Origin: Helicobacter macacae MIT 99-5501
GTDB taxonomy: Bacteria; Campylobacterota; Campylobacteria; Campylobacterales; Helicobacteraceae
NCBI RefSeq assembly: GCF_000507845.1
Contig: NZ_KI669454.1
Coordinates: 1,030,604 to 1,094,603, forward strand
Length of the DNA: 64,000 nucleotides
Direction: 5' to 3'
The notes below the pieces were generated by a model. That model ran no database searches. It saw nothing but the letters and a program-made list of their open reading frames with translations, and was not told where the DNA came from. The stretch's first letter is position 1. Each line of letters starts with the position of its first letter. Positions 44,264 through 55,081 of this stretch are shown piece after piece. The position numbers and the translations under genes are program-made.

Positions 44264-45253
44264 ATGAGTGGCTTTGTCATTGAAACGATTGTAAAGATTC
44301 TAGTAGTGGTGCTAGTATTTTCGTTTTTGGGTGGGTTTGGCACATATATTGAGCGCAAAGTGCTAGCGAGATTTCAGCGCAGACTTGGACCTAGCTATGT
44401 GGGACCTTTTGGGTTGCTACAATTCCTAGCTGATGGGGTAAAACTCTTTACCAAAGAAGATATTTGCCCTCAAGGCGCAAATCGCTTGATATTTATGCTA
44501 GCACCTGTCATAGCAATGATGAGCGCGTTTATCGCTATGGCTCCTATTCCGTTTTTTGGAGATATAGAGATTTTTGGGCTAACGATTTCGCCTATCATTT
44601 CAGATATAAATGTCGGGTTATTGTTTTTCCTCTCTGTGGGCGCAGTGGGGATATACGCTCCACTTCTAGCAGGGCTATCAAGCGGCTCAAAGTATTCACT
44701 TCTAGGAGCGGCTAGGGCGTGCGTGCAGTTGCTTAGCTTTGAGGTTGTATCCGTGCTTAGCGTGCTACCTCCGCTTATGCTTGTAGGCTCACTATCTTTG
44801 GTAGCTATGAATGACTACCAAGCGGGTGGATTTTTTGATTGGCTGATTTTTAAGCAACCACTAGCTTTTATCATATTTTTGGTAGCAAGCTATGCCGAGC
44901 TAAACCGCACGCCATTTGATTTGCTAGAGCACGAAGCCGAGATTGTCGCAGGATTTTGCACGGAGTATAGTGGGCTTAAATGGGGAATGTTTTTTGTAGC
45001 AGAATACGCACATTTATTTGCCTTTGCGTTTGTGATTTCGCTTATATTTTGCGGTGGATATGCCCCGCTGTGGTTTATCCCCGGTGGGCTAGCTATCGTG
45101 CTAAAGGTTTGCTTTTTTGTATTTTTGGCTATGTGGGCTAGGGCGACATTCCCACACATTCGCCCCGACCAGCTGATGAGTATGTGTTGGAAAGTATTGC
45201 TTCCACTTGCGTTATTAAACTTAGCCATTACAGGCGTTATAATGTTGCTATAA
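44264..45253 (+). CDS. nuoH: NADH-quinone oxidoreductase subunit H
   Basis: NuoH is a membrane subunit that helps form the quinone site. The 329-residue protein has eight predicted helices and the family motifs RKVLARFQRRLGPSYVGPFG and ASYAELNRTPFDLLEHEAEI with the conserved Glu residues, and EYSGLKWGMFFVAEYAH. Length is normal. An AAGGAGC ribosome site precedes the ATG. Confidence 0.97.
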   Translation: MSGFVIETIVKILVVVLVFSFLGGFGTYIERKVLARFQRRLGPSYVGPFGLLQFLADGVKLFTKEDICPQGANRLIFMLAPVIAMMSAFIAMAPIPFFGDIEIFGLTISPIISDINVGLLFFLSVGAVGIYAPLLAGLSSGSKYSLLGAARACVQLLSFEVVSVLSVLPPLMLVGSLSLVAMNDYQAGGFFDWLIFKQPLAFIIFLVASYAELNRTPFDLLEHEAEIVAGFCTEYSGLKWGMFFVAEYAHLFAFAFVISLIFCGGYAPLWFIPGGLAIVLKVCFFVFLAMWARATFPHIRPDQLMSMCWKVLLPLALLNLAITGVIMLL

Positions 45254-45275
45254 TTACAAAGTTAGGAGAATCTAA

Positions 45276-45992
45276 ATGAATAAAAACTACGCGCTAATAC
45301 CTCACAACAAACCACCCAAAAGCGCGTTTGGTGCGTTTGCAAAAAGTGTAAAAAGAATATGCGGACTTGACTTGCTAAAGGGGCTTGGACTTACGCTAAA
45401 AGAGTTTGTATCCACTCCTGCGACTATCCACTATCCAGCCCAAGTGATTCCATTTTCTCCACGCTACCGCGCAGTTCATAGCTTGCAGCGATTGCTAGAA
45501 TCAGGTAATGAGCGGTGTATCGGCTGTGGGCTATGCGAAAAAATCTGCACAAGCAACTGCATACGAATCATCACACACAGAGGGGAGGACAATCGCAAAA
45601 AAATTGATTCTTATAGTATCAACTTAGGTCGTTGCATATTTTGCGGACTTTGCGCGGAGGTGTGCCCAGAGCTAGCTATCGTTATGGGACAGAGATTTGA
45701 AAACACAAGCGAGGCTAGAGCGCAGTTTGCTACCAAAAACGAATTGCTTGTAAGCAAGGAGGAAGCTAGAGCGCATTCTTTGGTAGAATTTAGTGGATTT
45801 GGCAGTATCTCACAAGGTGCAGATAAACGGCTAAAAGGCACGCCCGTAGCGTTTGATTTGCCAAGTAATGAATCAAGTAGCAATCCAAATGGAGAACCAA
45901 ACGGAGTGGATTCCACTTTGGATAATAAAAATTCGCTATTATCTAGCACAGATTTAGCCCAAAATCCACAAGCCCCAAAAGGAGATGACTAA
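45276..45992 (+). CDS. nuoI: NADH-quinone oxidoreductase subunit I
   Basis: NuoI holds two [4Fe-4S] clusters. The 238-residue sequence has both motifs: [15 protein letters not shown] and [13 protein letters not shown]. The N-terminal part reads [19 protein letters not shown]. The C-terminal tail after the clusters is longer than in most bacteria and rich in Ser, Asn and Pro. The stop codon overlaps the nuoJ start by 1 bp. Confidence 0.96.
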   Translation: MNKNYALIPHNKPPKSAFGAFAKSVKRICGLDLLKGLGLTLKEFVSTPATIHYPAQVIPFSPRYRAVHSLQRLLESGNERCIGCGLCEKICTSNCIRIITHRGEDNRKKIDSYSINLGRCIFCGLCAEVCPELAIVMGQRFENTSEARAQFATKNELLVSKEEARAHSLVEFSGFGSISQGADKRLKGTPVAFDLPSNESSSNPNGEPNGVDSTLDNKNSLLSSTDLAQNPQAPKGDD

Positions 45993-46633
45993 TGTTTGAA
46001 GCCGTTGCTTTTTATCTTTTTGCGTTTTTGACACTTAGTGCGTTTTTTGCAGTCATCTCTACAAACAACCTCCTTTATGCCCTAACCGCCCTTGCAAGCG
46101 GAATGATTTTTATCTCAAGCTTCTTTTTTATCTTGGGTGCGGAGTTTTTGGGTGTGGTGCAAATCGCTGTATATACAGGTGCAGTTATAGTTATGTATGC
46201 TTTTGGGCTTATGTTTTTAGACATTTCACAGGGCATAAAAGAGCATTACAATGGGCAAATGAGGATTTGCATAATGGTGCTTATGATAGCGTTTTTGCTA
46301 CTAGCACTTTTTGCTTTTCCTATCTACCACCAAAATGTATTATTAGAAAAATCCACTATTATCATAAATGAACCAAATACATTTGGTATCGGCAGAGTGC
46401 TTTTTAGCAAATACTTAATCGCATTTGAAATCACAGGTGTGCTACTTCTAGTCGCCCTTATCGGTGGTGTAGCACTCGGTCTAAAAGACAATCTAAACGC
46501 GCTTATCCACTCCAATGCCCTAGCACAAATAAAAGAAAACATAGAAGCAAATCTAAAGAGCAAATCTAACTCGCAAGATTCTGCCAAAAAGGCAAAATCC
46601 ACCCCAAAATCTACCAAAATCCCAAAATCTTAA
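45992..46633 (+). CDS. nuoJ: NADH-quinone oxidoreductase subunit J
   Basis: NuoJ is a five-helix membrane subunit. The 213-residue protein has the expected segments (FYLFAFLTLSAFFAVIS, then NNLLYALTALASGMIFISSF and AVYTGAVIVMYAFGLMFLDI). After the last helix comes a Ser/Lys-rich tail of about 40 residues. It overlaps nuoI by 1 bp and is 14 bp from nuoK. Confidence 0.94.
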   Translation: MFEAVAFYLFAFLTLSAFFAVISTNNLLYALTALASGMIFISSFFFILGAEFLGVVQIAVYTGAVIVMYAFGLMFLDISQGIKEHYNGQMRICIMVLMIAFLLLALFAFPIYHQNVLLEKSTIIINEPNTFGIGRVLFSKYLIAFEITGVLLLVALIGGVALGLKDNLNALIHSNALAQIKENIEANLKSKSNSQDSAKKAKSTPKSTKIPKS

Positions 46634-46647
46634 AAAGGAGAAAACTA

Positions 46648-46992
46648 ATGGAATCAATATCTACACATTTTGGCACTTATCTAAACATTCATCATTTTTT
46701 ATTCCTTGCTACGCTTATTTTTGCGCTAGGGCTTTTTGGTATGCTTAGACGCAAAAATATCCTTATGCTATTTCTCTCAAGCGAAATAATGCTAAATGGA
46801 CTAAATATCGCTCTAGTCGCGCTTGGTAGAATGTTTGGCGATGCAAATGGCGAGATTTTCGCACTTTTTGTCATCGCTATCGCTGCTAGCGAAGTGGCTA
46901 TCGGGCTTGGGCTAGTGCTACTGTGGTATCGCAGTGGTATAAGCGGCTCAAAATCCCTTGATATTGATACGCTAAATAAAATGAGGGGGTAA
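46648..46992 (+). CDS. nuoK: NADH-quinone oxidoreductase subunit K
   Basis: NuoK is a three-helix antiporter-like subunit with two conserved membrane glutamates. Both regions are visible: MLFLSSEIMLNGLNIALVAL and VIAIAASEVAIGLGLVLLWY. The 114 residues include about 14 extra at the N-terminus compared with E. coli. An AAAAAGGAGAAAAC ribosome site precedes the ATG. Confidence 0.95.
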   Translation: MESISTHFGTYLNIHHFLFLATLIFALGLFGMLRRKNILMLFLSSEIMLNGLNIALVALGRMFGDANGEIFALFVIAIAASEVAIGLGLVLLWYRSGISGSKSLDIDTLNKMRG

Positions 46993-46993
46993 A

Positions 46994-49006
46994 ATGCAAA
47001 ATTTTGAAAATCTAGCACTGCTTTTAGTCGCGCTATTTGCGCCACTATGTGGGTGTGTGTTTGCCGCGCTATTTTCTGCAAGCAAACCAAAGCTAGCACT
47101 TGGCGTGATAAATTCACTTTTTGTGGGGTTATCTTTTGTGGCAAGCGCGATACTGCTATATCAAGTGTGTGGCTTAGCACGATTTGGAGATTCTCATTTG
47201 GCAGAATCTAGCTTGGTAGATTCTTATACGCTAGTAAATATCTCACTTTTTGAATGGCTAGTTTTGGGAAATTTTGGAGTGGATTTTAGCTTTAGCTTAG
47301 ATAGGATTAGTGCGGTTATGATTTTTGCCATTTCGCTAGTTTCTATGCTTGTGCATATCTACTCTATCGGCTATATGAAAGATGACAAAGGTTTTAATCG
47401 CTATTTTAGCTTCCTAAGTGGCTTTGTGTTTTCAATGATGTTTTTGGTGCTAAGTGATAATTTTTTGGGACTTTTTGTCGGCTGGGAGGGGGTGGGCGTT
47501 TGCTCGTATTTACTCATTGGATTTTGGTATCAAAAAGCAAGTGCAAATTTTGCAAGTATAGAAGCATTTATTAGCAATCGTATTGCGGATTTGGGAATGC
47601 TACTTGGCATATTTTTGATTTTTTATGCCTTTGGTTCGCTTGAATATGAAGTGGTGTTTGGAAGCATTGATGAGAGTGAGATAAGTCAAAAGATTTTGCT
47701 TTTTGTGGGGATTTTGCTTTTTATAGGAGCTATGGGGAAATCTGCGCAGTTTCCATTCCATACTTGGCTTGCAAATGCTATGGAGGGTCCCACACCTGTA
47801 TCCGCGCTTATCCACGCTGCGACTATGGTAACTGCGGGTGTGTATCTTGTGATTCGAGCAAATCCTTTGTATAGCGAGATTCCACATTTTGGCGAGATTA
47901 TCGCATATCTTGGGACATTTGTAGCGATTTTTGCAGCTTCTATGGCGGTGGTAAATAACGATTTAAAGCGCATTATCGCTTATTCTACACTATCCCAACT
48001 TGGCTATATGTTTGTGGCTGCTGGGCTTGGGGCTTACTCAATCGCTCTTTTTCATCTCTTTACTCACGCGTTTTTCAAATCGCTACTTTTCTTGGGTGCT
48101 GGCAATGTAATGCACGCAATGCACGATGAACTAAATATCAAAAAAATGGGGAATCTAGCCCGCCCGCTAAAATACACGATGATTTTTATGCTTATTGGCA
48201 ATCTTGCGCTGTGTGGGATTCCACCCTTTGCAGGATATTTTTCTAAAGATTTGATTTTGGAATTTAGCTTTAGCGCAGAGTATAAAATCTTGTGGATTTT
48301 GCTCGTGTTTGGGGCATTTCTCACAGCGTTTTATAGCTTTAGATTGTTTATGTTGGTTTTCTTTTGCAAGGGTTCATCTTGCGATTTGGCACACGACTCA
48401 TCGCATAATCTTTCTTGTGATTCATTGAATAATTTGCCTAGCCACTCTACCCCGCACGAAGCAAGCTCCCTTATGCTTCTTTCAATGCTTCCACTTGCGA
48501 TTTTGGCTATCATTGCTGGGTTTTTTAATACTAGCTTTTTTGCCCTGCTTTCTCAAGCGATTCCCTTTGAAATGCCACACGGGGATTTAAGCGAAGAGAT
48601 TTTGGCACTTATCGCACTTGGTGTGAGCGCGTTTGGGATTATCTTTGCGATTTTGCGATATGCGAAAAAATCATCAAAGATTTCACAAAACACCACACAA
48701 GAATCCACTCACAAAAACCCTAACAACTTGCTTTATGATTTGCTATCAAATCAATACTATATCCCCAAAATCTATGAGTGGATTTTTGTCAAAGGATTTT
48801 CTAAGCTATGTGATTTTGTAGCGTGCAAAATCGAAAAAGGAATTATGCTAAAAATCATTAGCCTACTTGAGAGATTTTTGGTATTTCTTAGCAAGATTCT
48901 CTCACTGCTACAAAACGGCTCGCTTAGTAGTTCGCTTAGACTTATGAGCTTTGGTGTGCTACTACTGCTATGCAGTGTGGTATTTTTATTTATTGGAGGT
49001 AGATAA
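46994..49006 (+). CDS. nuoL: NADH-quinone oxidoreductase subunit L
   Basis: NuoL is the largest antiporter-like proton-channel subunit. The 670-residue protein shows the family pattern: FVGWEGVGVCSYLLIGFWYQ, FPFHTWLANAMEGPTPVSAL, STLSQLGYMFVAAGLG and HAFFKSLLFLGAGNVMHAMH, with key lysines and histidines in place. A Ser/Cys/His-rich segment (about 455-490) interrupts the later part. A long C-terminal stretch probably contains the lateral helix. It overlaps nuoM by 1 bp. Confidence 0.96.
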   Translation: MQNFENLALLLVALFAPLCGCVFAALFSASKPKLALGVINSLFVGLSFVASAILLYQVCGLARFGDSHLAESSLVDSYTLVNISLFEWLVLGNFGVDFSFSLDRISAVMIFAISLVSMLVHIYSIGYMKDDKGFNRYFSFLSGFVFSMMFLVLSDNFLGLFVGWEGVGVCSYLLIGFWYQKASANFASIEAFISNRIADLGMLLGIFLIFYAFGSLEYEVVFGSIDESEISQKILLFVGILLFIGAMGKSAQFPFHTWLANAMEGPTPVSALIHAATMVTAGVYLVIRANPLYSEIPHFGEIIAYLGTFVAIFAASMAVVNNDLKRIIAYSTLSQLGYMFVAAGLGAYSIALFHLFTHAFFKSLLFLGAGNVMHAMHDELNIKKMGNLARPLKYTMIFMLIGNLALCGIPPFAGYFSKDLILEFSFSAEYKILWILLVFGAFLTAFYSFRLFMLVFFCKGSSCDLAHDSSHNLSCDSLNNLPSHSTPHEASSLMLLSMLPLAILAIIAGFFNTSFFALLSQAIPFEMPHGDLSEEILALIALGVSAFGIIFAILRYAKKSSKISQNTTQESTHKNPNNLLYDLLSNQYYIPKIYEWIFVKGFSKLCDFVACKIEKGIMLKIISLLERFLVFLSKILSLLQNGSLSSSLRLMSFGVLLLLCSVVFLFIGGR

Positions 49007-50832
49007 TGGAATATTTACTATCCGTGATTATTGCTTTTCCGCTGATTGCAAGTGTGATAGGATTTAATCTCGAAGAGAGAGTGGCAAAAATCTTTGGCGT
49101 GGTGGCAAGTGCTATTGAGCTAGTGCTGGTTCTTGGGCTTTGGGTAGGGTTTGACTCCTCAAGTCCGCAGTTGCAGTTTGAGCACTATTTCGTGCTAGTA
49201 GAATCGCTTGGGATTCATTATCATATAGGGGTTGATGGGATTTCGCTATTTTTGGTGGTGCTAAGTGGGATTGTGGTGTTTTTGTGTGCGATATATATGG
49301 CAGAACGCATCTTGCCAAATCATTTCATCGCTTCGCTACTTGCGCTAGAGGGCATACTTATGGGCGTATTTAGCGCACAAAATGTGTTGCTGTTTTATGT
49401 TTTTTGGGAGATTTCACTTTTGCCACTGCTATATATGATAGGTGTGTGGGGAAGCGCAGAGAAAAAAGAAAATATCAAAGCCGCACTTACATTTTTCCTA
49501 TATACATTTTTTGCCTCTCTTATTATGCTACTAGGCATTATTTATTACGCGTATTTGTTTTTCTTACACAATCGATTTTGGAGTTTTGAGCTTAGTGATT
49601 GGTATGCCTTTAGTTTGCCTAGTGAGTATCAGTGCTTGCTATTTTTGGCGTTTTTCTTTGCTATCGCAGTAAAAATCCCTATGATTCCATTTCATTCTTG
49701 GCTACCAAAGGCTTATGGCAATGCCCCGACTATCGGCACGATTTTGCTTTCAGCACTATTGCTAAAAATGGGAACTTACGCGCTTGTGAGATTTAGCGTG
49801 CCGTTATTTCCTGATGCTAGCGTGGATTTACAGCTACTTGTGCTGGCACTTGGGCTAGTGATGATAATCTATGGTGGGCTAGTAGCTTATGCCCAAAAAG
49901 ACATAAAACAAGTGATAGCATATAGCTCTATCTCACATATGGGCGTGGTGGTGCTTGGCGTGTTTTCTTTTAGTGTGATTGGGGTAGGGGGAGCGGTGTT
50001 TATGATGTTTGCTCACGGCGTGGTAAGTGCTATGCTATTTATGCTTGTGGGGATTATCGAGGATAGATACGCAAAAAATTGTGCCCTGATAGATTTTGCG
50101 TCTATTGATGAAGCAAAGCTAAACAAAGCAAGACTAGAGGGGAGAAAAATCGCAAATCTTGGTGGGCTAGCTTCTATCGCTCCTGTGCTTTGTGGAATCT
50201 TTGGCGTGGCGATGATGGCAAATGTGGGATTGCCTCTTAGCATAGGATTTGTAGGGGAGTTTTTTAGCTTGCTTGGGGTGTTTGAGCATTATCCTATCAT
50301 TGCTTTTCTTGGTGGGCTCACTATCATCATTTCTGGAGCTTATATGCTAGTGTTGTATAAAAAAATCTTTTTTGGCGAGATAAAAAACCAAAATCTTACT
50401 AACTTCAAAGATATAGATTCTTCTCAAAAGGGCATTATGGCGGTGTTTGTGGTGCTAGTGATATTTTTTGGTGTCTATCCTAAGCCAATCCTAAAGCCCA
50501 TAGAAACAAGCTCCCAATCCATCCTCCAAATCGCCTATGAGCGCACTCATAACGATAAAAGCAAGGAGCGCATAGAATACAGCCTCTATCCATATTCGCG
50601 CAAAGCAGAGATAATCCCAACTATACCAAGTGATATTTTGCAGCTACAAGAGGAGGTTATTTTACGAGAGTCTAGCGATATAGACGCGCTAAATCAATCC
50701 ATACAATCAAGCGAAAATATAGAATCTAGCCTAGATTTTGCACCAAGTCCCACAAACCCAACAAATCTCACAAACACACCGAGTGTAGCAAACCCAAGTG
50801 CGACAAAATCTGTAAATGGAGAAAACAAATGA
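49006..50832 (+). CDS. nuoM: NADH-quinone oxidoreductase subunit M
   Basis: NuoM is the second antiporter-like proton-channel subunit. The 608-residue protein has the motifs LFYVFWEISLLPLLYMIGVW (with the conserved Glu) and PMIPFHSWLPKAYGNAPTIG, then QVIAYSSISHMGVVVLG and MMFAHGVVSAMLFMLVG. It is longer than the E. coli protein because of a C-terminal tail rich in Ser, Asn and Thr (about residues 540-608). It overlaps nuoN by 4 bp (ATGA). Confidence 0.96.
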   Translation: MEYLLSVIIAFPLIASVIGFNLEERVAKIFGVVASAIELVLVLGLWVGFDSSSPQLQFEHYFVLVESLGIHYHIGVDGISLFLVVLSGIVVFLCAIYMAERILPNHFIASLLALEGILMGVFSAQNVLLFYVFWEISLLPLLYMIGVWGSAEKKENIKAALTFFLYTFFASLIMLLGIIYYAYLFFLHNRFWSFELSDWYAFSLPSEYQCLLFLAFFFAIAVKIPMIPFHSWLPKAYGNAPTIGTILLSALLLKMGTYALVRFSVPLFPDASVDLQLLVLALGLVMIIYGGLVAYAQKDIKQVIAYSSISHMGVVVLGVFSFSVIGVGGAVFMMFAHGVVSAMLFMLVGIIEDRYAKNCALIDFASIDEAKLNKARLEGRKIANLGGLASIAPVLCGIFGVAMMANVGLPLSIGFVGEFFSLLGVFEHYPIIAFLGGLTIIISGAYMLVLYKKIFFGEIKNQNLTNFKDIDSSQKGIMAVFVVLVIFFGVYPKPILKPIETSSQSILQIAYERTHNDKSKERIEYSLYPYSRKAEIIPTIPSDILQLQEEVILRESSDIDALNQSIQSSENIESSLDFAPSPTNPTNLTNTPSVANPSATKSVNGENK

Positions 50833-52526
50833 GTTTAGATATTTTTGAACTAAAAGTGTATGCGATTTTGCCTGTGCTGATTTTGCTATGCGGTGCGCTT
50901 TGTTTGCTTCTTATCAATGTCTTTTCTAGCGTGTTTTCACGCGGGCTAAATGTCGCTTTAAGTGTGCTATTTTTGGGTGTTAGCTCGATTTTTAGTCTAA
51001 ACTTAAAAGTAGGAAGTAGCTTTTTTGGGCTTATCAATATCAATGGGATTAGCATTTTAGGGCAATTTAGTATGGAGATTTGCGCACTTATTTTTATCGT
51101 GCTTTTTGGTGCAAATGCAGGGGCAAACGCATTGCAAAAACTAGAATGCAAAGAGTTTTTTGACAAGTCGTTTTTTTCCAAAGAATTTTATCCGCTATTT
51201 TTGTTGATGATTGCTGGCTTTGATATTATGGTTTCAAGCACGCATTTAGTGGTGATTTTGCTTGGGCTAGAGATAGGCTCGCTATCATTGTGTGTGCTTA
51301 TCGCGCTAAATGGTAGGAGCAAGGGAATCGAAGCGGGGATTAAGTATTTTGTGATGGGCGTGCTTGCTAGTGTGTTTTTCATCTTTGGGGTGGTGTGCTT
51401 GTATTTTGCGTGTGCGAGTATGGATATTGCCCATATCCACGATATGCTACTAGATGACAAATACACCTCTGTGTTTGCGCTTTTTGGTGGACTTGTGTTT
51501 ATACTCTCTGCCATAGCTTTCAAAGCCTCTGCCGTGCCGTTTCATAGCTGGATGCCCGATATTTATGAGGGCTCAAATTCTATTATGGCAGGCGTGGTTT
51601 CTATTATCCCCAAAATCGCAGCCTTTAGCGTGGCTATCACACTACTTGGTGCGTTTTTGAAAGTGGGGATTATTTGGCTAGAATCTGCTATGTATGTTTT
51701 GGTGGTTTTGACTATCACGCTACCAAATATCGCCGCACTTATCCAAAACGATGTCAAGCGAATGCTTGCCTTTAGCTCGATTTCTCATAGTGGATTTGTG
51801 CTAGCTTGCGTGATGATAGGCACACAAATAAGCCTAAGTGCTTTGTATTTGTATTGGTTTATGTTTATTATCACAAATGTAGGGACATTTGGACTACTTT
51901 GGCTAAAAGAGCTAAAATCTCCACTAAAATCCTCGCTAAATTCGCAAGATTCTAGCGCGTATTTTGATTCTAGTAAAGCCAAAGGCGTTTGTAGTGAGAC
52001 TAGCGAGAAACTAAACTGCAAATGTGCAAAAATCGCTAGTAAAATACAATCCCTAGTAAAAACTTCAGCAAAAACACCTTATGACATTCCTTTTAGTGCG
52101 TTTAATGGACTTGTGCGCACTTCCCCGCTAAAAGCATTTTTGGGTGCGATTTTTATGCTTTCTTTGGCAGGGATTCCACCTTTTGGTGTTTTTTGGGGCA
52201 AACTTTTGGCGATTATGAGTGCGTATAGTGGAGGATTTGTAGGGCTTGCGCTTATAATGATGATAAATAGTGCGATTGCTGGATTTTATTATTTGCGCTT
52301 AGTTGTGGCGATGTTTTTGCTAGATTCTAAAGATGCTAGTGCAATCGCTACAAAATCTCAAATATCAAATAACCAAGTATCAAATGATGAAGCGGGCAAC
52401 TTCGCGCATTGTTCCACACTTGGCAAAATCATTGTTGGGATAATGGGCGTTTTATGTGTTGGCTCAATTTTTATGGCTCAATTTTTGCTTGATTTCATAG
52501 GAAAATATGTTATCGGGGCTTACTAA
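50829..52526 (+). CDS. nuoN: NADH-quinone oxidoreductase subunit N
   Basis: NuoN is the third antiporter-like subunit. The 565-residue protein has ILLGLEIGSLSLCVLIALNG, AIAFKASAVPFHSWMPDIYE, and DVKRMLAFSSISHSGFVLAC with the channel lysines and histidines. A Ser/Lys-rich insertion (about 360-420) separates two groups of helices. The last 20 bp overlap pflA. Confidence 0.95.
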   Translation: MSLDIFELKVYAILPVLILLCGALCLLLINVFSSVFSRGLNVALSVLFLGVSSIFSLNLKVGSSFFGLININGISILGQFSMEICALIFIVLFGANAGANALQKLECKEFFDKSFFSKEFYPLFLLMIAGFDIMVSSTHLVVILLGLEIGSLSLCVLIALNGRSKGIEAGIKYFVMGVLASVFFIFGVVCLYFACASMDIAHIHDMLLDDKYTSVFALFGGLVFILSAIAFKASAVPFHSWMPDIYEGSNSIMAGVVSIIPKIAAFSVAITLLGAFLKVGIIWLESAMYVLVVLTITLPNIAALIQNDVKRMLAFSSISHSGFVLACVMIGTQISLSALYLYWFMFIITNVGTFGLLWLKELKSPLKSSLNSQDSSAYFDSSKAKGVCSETSEKLNCKCAKIASKIQSLVKTSAKTPYDIPFSAFNGLVRTSPLKAFLGAIFMLSLAGIPPFGVFWGKLLAIMSAYSGGFVGLALIMMINSAIAGFYYLRLVVAMFLLDSKDASAIATKSQISNNQVSNDEAGNFAHCSTLGKIIVGIMGVLCVGSIFMAQFLLDFIGKYVIGAY

Positions 52527-54925
52527 ATTGCGCGTAAAATGGCTATGCTTATGTTTGTTGTTATTCCAAAGTGCGGGTTCGTTAGAGATTTCTACGACCT
52601 TTGGCAAGCAGGACAATGAGGGGTTTTCTGTCCTCACGCTAAGAAATCAAACCCCCTTTGCGTGCCAAGAAATCTTTGATGCGGCAGGGACTGATATTTC
52701 CATAGAATGCAAGATTGATAGCGTGCCTGATAGAGGATTTTCAGGGCTTGAAAACGATTTTTTCAAAGTTACTTACAAAATGATAGAGAAGCAGTTTTAT
52801 CTCTATATATACCCCAAATATCGTCAAAAACTTTTTTCTATCCCCAAAAACCCCAAGCAAGGCTTTGTGATTGATAAATATCCTGCTATGGTTGCAGATG
52901 TGTGGCAAATCGTGGGCTTCAAAGAGCAAATACCGTTTTTAAGCCCACAAGCCGAGCAAAGAAATGGGCTAGATTTCCCCGTGCGCATCGAGGGAGAAGC
53001 GATGCCTATGATGCCCGAGCTAAATTCTGATAATCGTCCGCTAGTTGCCACAAAAAACCGCGATTTTGAGGCGTATTCTGATGTGATTAAACTTATGGAG
53101 CGCAAAGCATACATAACCGCTATCAATGACATAAACTACGCACTAAAAGAAAATCCAGATTCTGTGTTTCGCAGAGATTTGACTTATTTGCGAATCATTG
53201 CGATGATAAATTTGGATTTAGAGGAGCAAGAGCCTATCATCAATGCCGCGCAGGATTGGCTAAGAGCATTTTCTGCTGACCCTGATGTCCCAGAGATTCT
53301 CTACATACTTGCAAACTCATACAACAAAGAAAATATCCCCTCTGAAGCAGAGCATTATTATAAACGCATTAGCGATGAGTATCCGCAGTCGCGCTTTTCT
53401 CCGCTTGCCAAAATGCAGCTAGCCATTATGCAGCGCACAAGCTCTTCGCCAATATATGTTCGTATGAATTTTCAAGGTGCTTACACAGAGGCAAAAGATT
53501 TGCCAAGTGCTAGCGAGGTGGCACTGCAGTGGGCTCTTTTTGAGCTAGAGCAAAGCCCACAAAATCCCACCTCACTTGATAGAGGAAGAGACTTGATAAG
53601 CAAAGTTTTGCAAGTCTATCCAGCGTTTTTCCTCGATGAGAAATCCCCCACGCTAGACATTATAGAGGATTTGCTAGATAATAAACTATATGATTTGGCT
53701 GCAAGGCTTACGCTATATTTGCACGATAATTCTGAAGACGCTCAAAAAGAGCAATACGGCTTTGATTTGGGCGAATACTACGAGCTGGCAGGGGGCCCAC
53801 AAAGCAAATCAAGCATTTTTGCAAGATTATCCAAAATCTCAATTTGCCAAAGAAGTCCAAGAAAGAGATGATGCGATATTATTTAGCGTCAAAGGCGATG
53901 ATGATGACAAGCTAAAGCACTATGCTTACCTAATGGAAAAATACCCAAACGGAGAGGAAGCGAGTAAAGCACGCGATTTGAGTGCGGAGATTTTGCTAAA
54001 AAGGAGCGAATTTCACAAAGTGCTTGAGCTGTATGGAAACGCATCTAGCCCGCACAAGCAAAAAGCCCTAATGGAAATCATAAAACTTGCCTTAGAGAAA
54101 AAAGACTGCAAAGAAGCAAATACTTATTTGATTCGTGCTAGTGTGTTTGATTTGTCCCCAGCGCAAAAAATGCAGAGCTTTGATTGTCTAGTTTCTAGTG
54201 GGCTTATGAGTGTGGCAAAGTCTATCTCTGGCGGAATGGTAGAATCTAGCTCCCTGCCAAAAGAGCGACTAGAGTGGCTACGCAGAATCACCAAAAATCT
54301 CTACACGCTAGGCGAGTTTAAGCCCGCTGTAATGGCTGCAAGAGATGGCTTTAGCCTAGCTCAAAGCCTAAAGACACATTATGATATTGCATTTAGCCTT
54401 TTTGACGCGCTTGTGGCACTAGACTCGCGTGATGAAGCAAAAAAAGTCGCGCCATTTTTGCGAGAGCATTTTGGCAAGCAAGAAAAAATCCTGCCCGTGT
54501 ATGCCAAGCTCCTAGAATACGCGCTTGAGAGCAAAGACCAAACTCAAATCCAAGTCTATGCAAATAATATCATTGAGCTACAAAACGCGCTAAAAATCGA
54601 GGAATACACGCCTTATGCGGAGTTTGCACTTGCTACTTCGCTAAAAGAAACAAGCAAAGCCACCCAAGCCCTAAATCTGCTTCAAAAGCTAGAATCTAAA
54701 AGGCTAGATAATCCCGACAAACAAAGGCTTTTCTACCAAATCGCAAGCATTTACAACACGCAAGGCAAGGATTCTAAAGCACTAGAATACTTCAACAAAT
54801 GCGCAAGTGTAAATCTCGCTACCCAATGGCAAAGCCTCTGCAAAGAAGCCATTAGCTTTATAAACTCCCAAAAGAAAAGTGCGCAAGATTCTAGCTTCGG
54901 GCTAGCCCAAAGCGAAAATCCATAA
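52507..54925 (+). pseudogene. pflA: Paralysed-flagella protein PflA, frameshifted
   Basis: H. pylori pflA (HP1274) lies right after nuoN, as here. The first frame (52507-53871) has a signal peptide (WLCLCLLLFQSAGS) and helical TPR-like repeats. At a G5 tract (53791-53795) the reading frame changes. Removing one G would join ELAG to AHKANQAFLQDYPKSQFAK in the second frame (open from 53690, ending 54925), restoring a continuous protein of about 805 residues, the size of known PflA. As sequenced, the gene would give a truncated 454-residue product. PflA is needed for motor function in Campylobacter and Helicobacter, so motility may be affected if the frameshift is real rather than a sequencing error. 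Confidence 0.85.
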
Positions 54926-54972
54926 GCAAAATCTAGGCAAAATCATTGAAATAATGCTTTAGATTTTGCTTA
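54923..54972 (+). terminator. Long hairpin at the pflA stop
   Basis: A perfect 13-bp inverted repeat, TAAGCAAAATCTA (54923-54935) and TAGATTTTGCTTA (54960-54972), starts at the stop codon and encloses a smaller CATT/AATG hairpin. The T tract is weak. It probably ends or attenuates the nuo-pflA transcript. The arms contain the abundant decamer seen elsewhere in the window. Confidence 0.5.
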
Positions 54973-55081
54973 TATTTGTTTAAGATTGTGTTTTAAAGTC
55001 GATTCTATGGGTTGCAAGACAAAATCTTTGCTTAGATTTTTTAAGAAGTTTTTGTCTTAATCCAAACAAAAAGGATACAAA

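Noticed and set aside
53690..54925. Separate downstream gene with its own start
   Set aside because: The first residues are out of frame with PflA and unrelated; the sequence continues PflA after the G5 tract.
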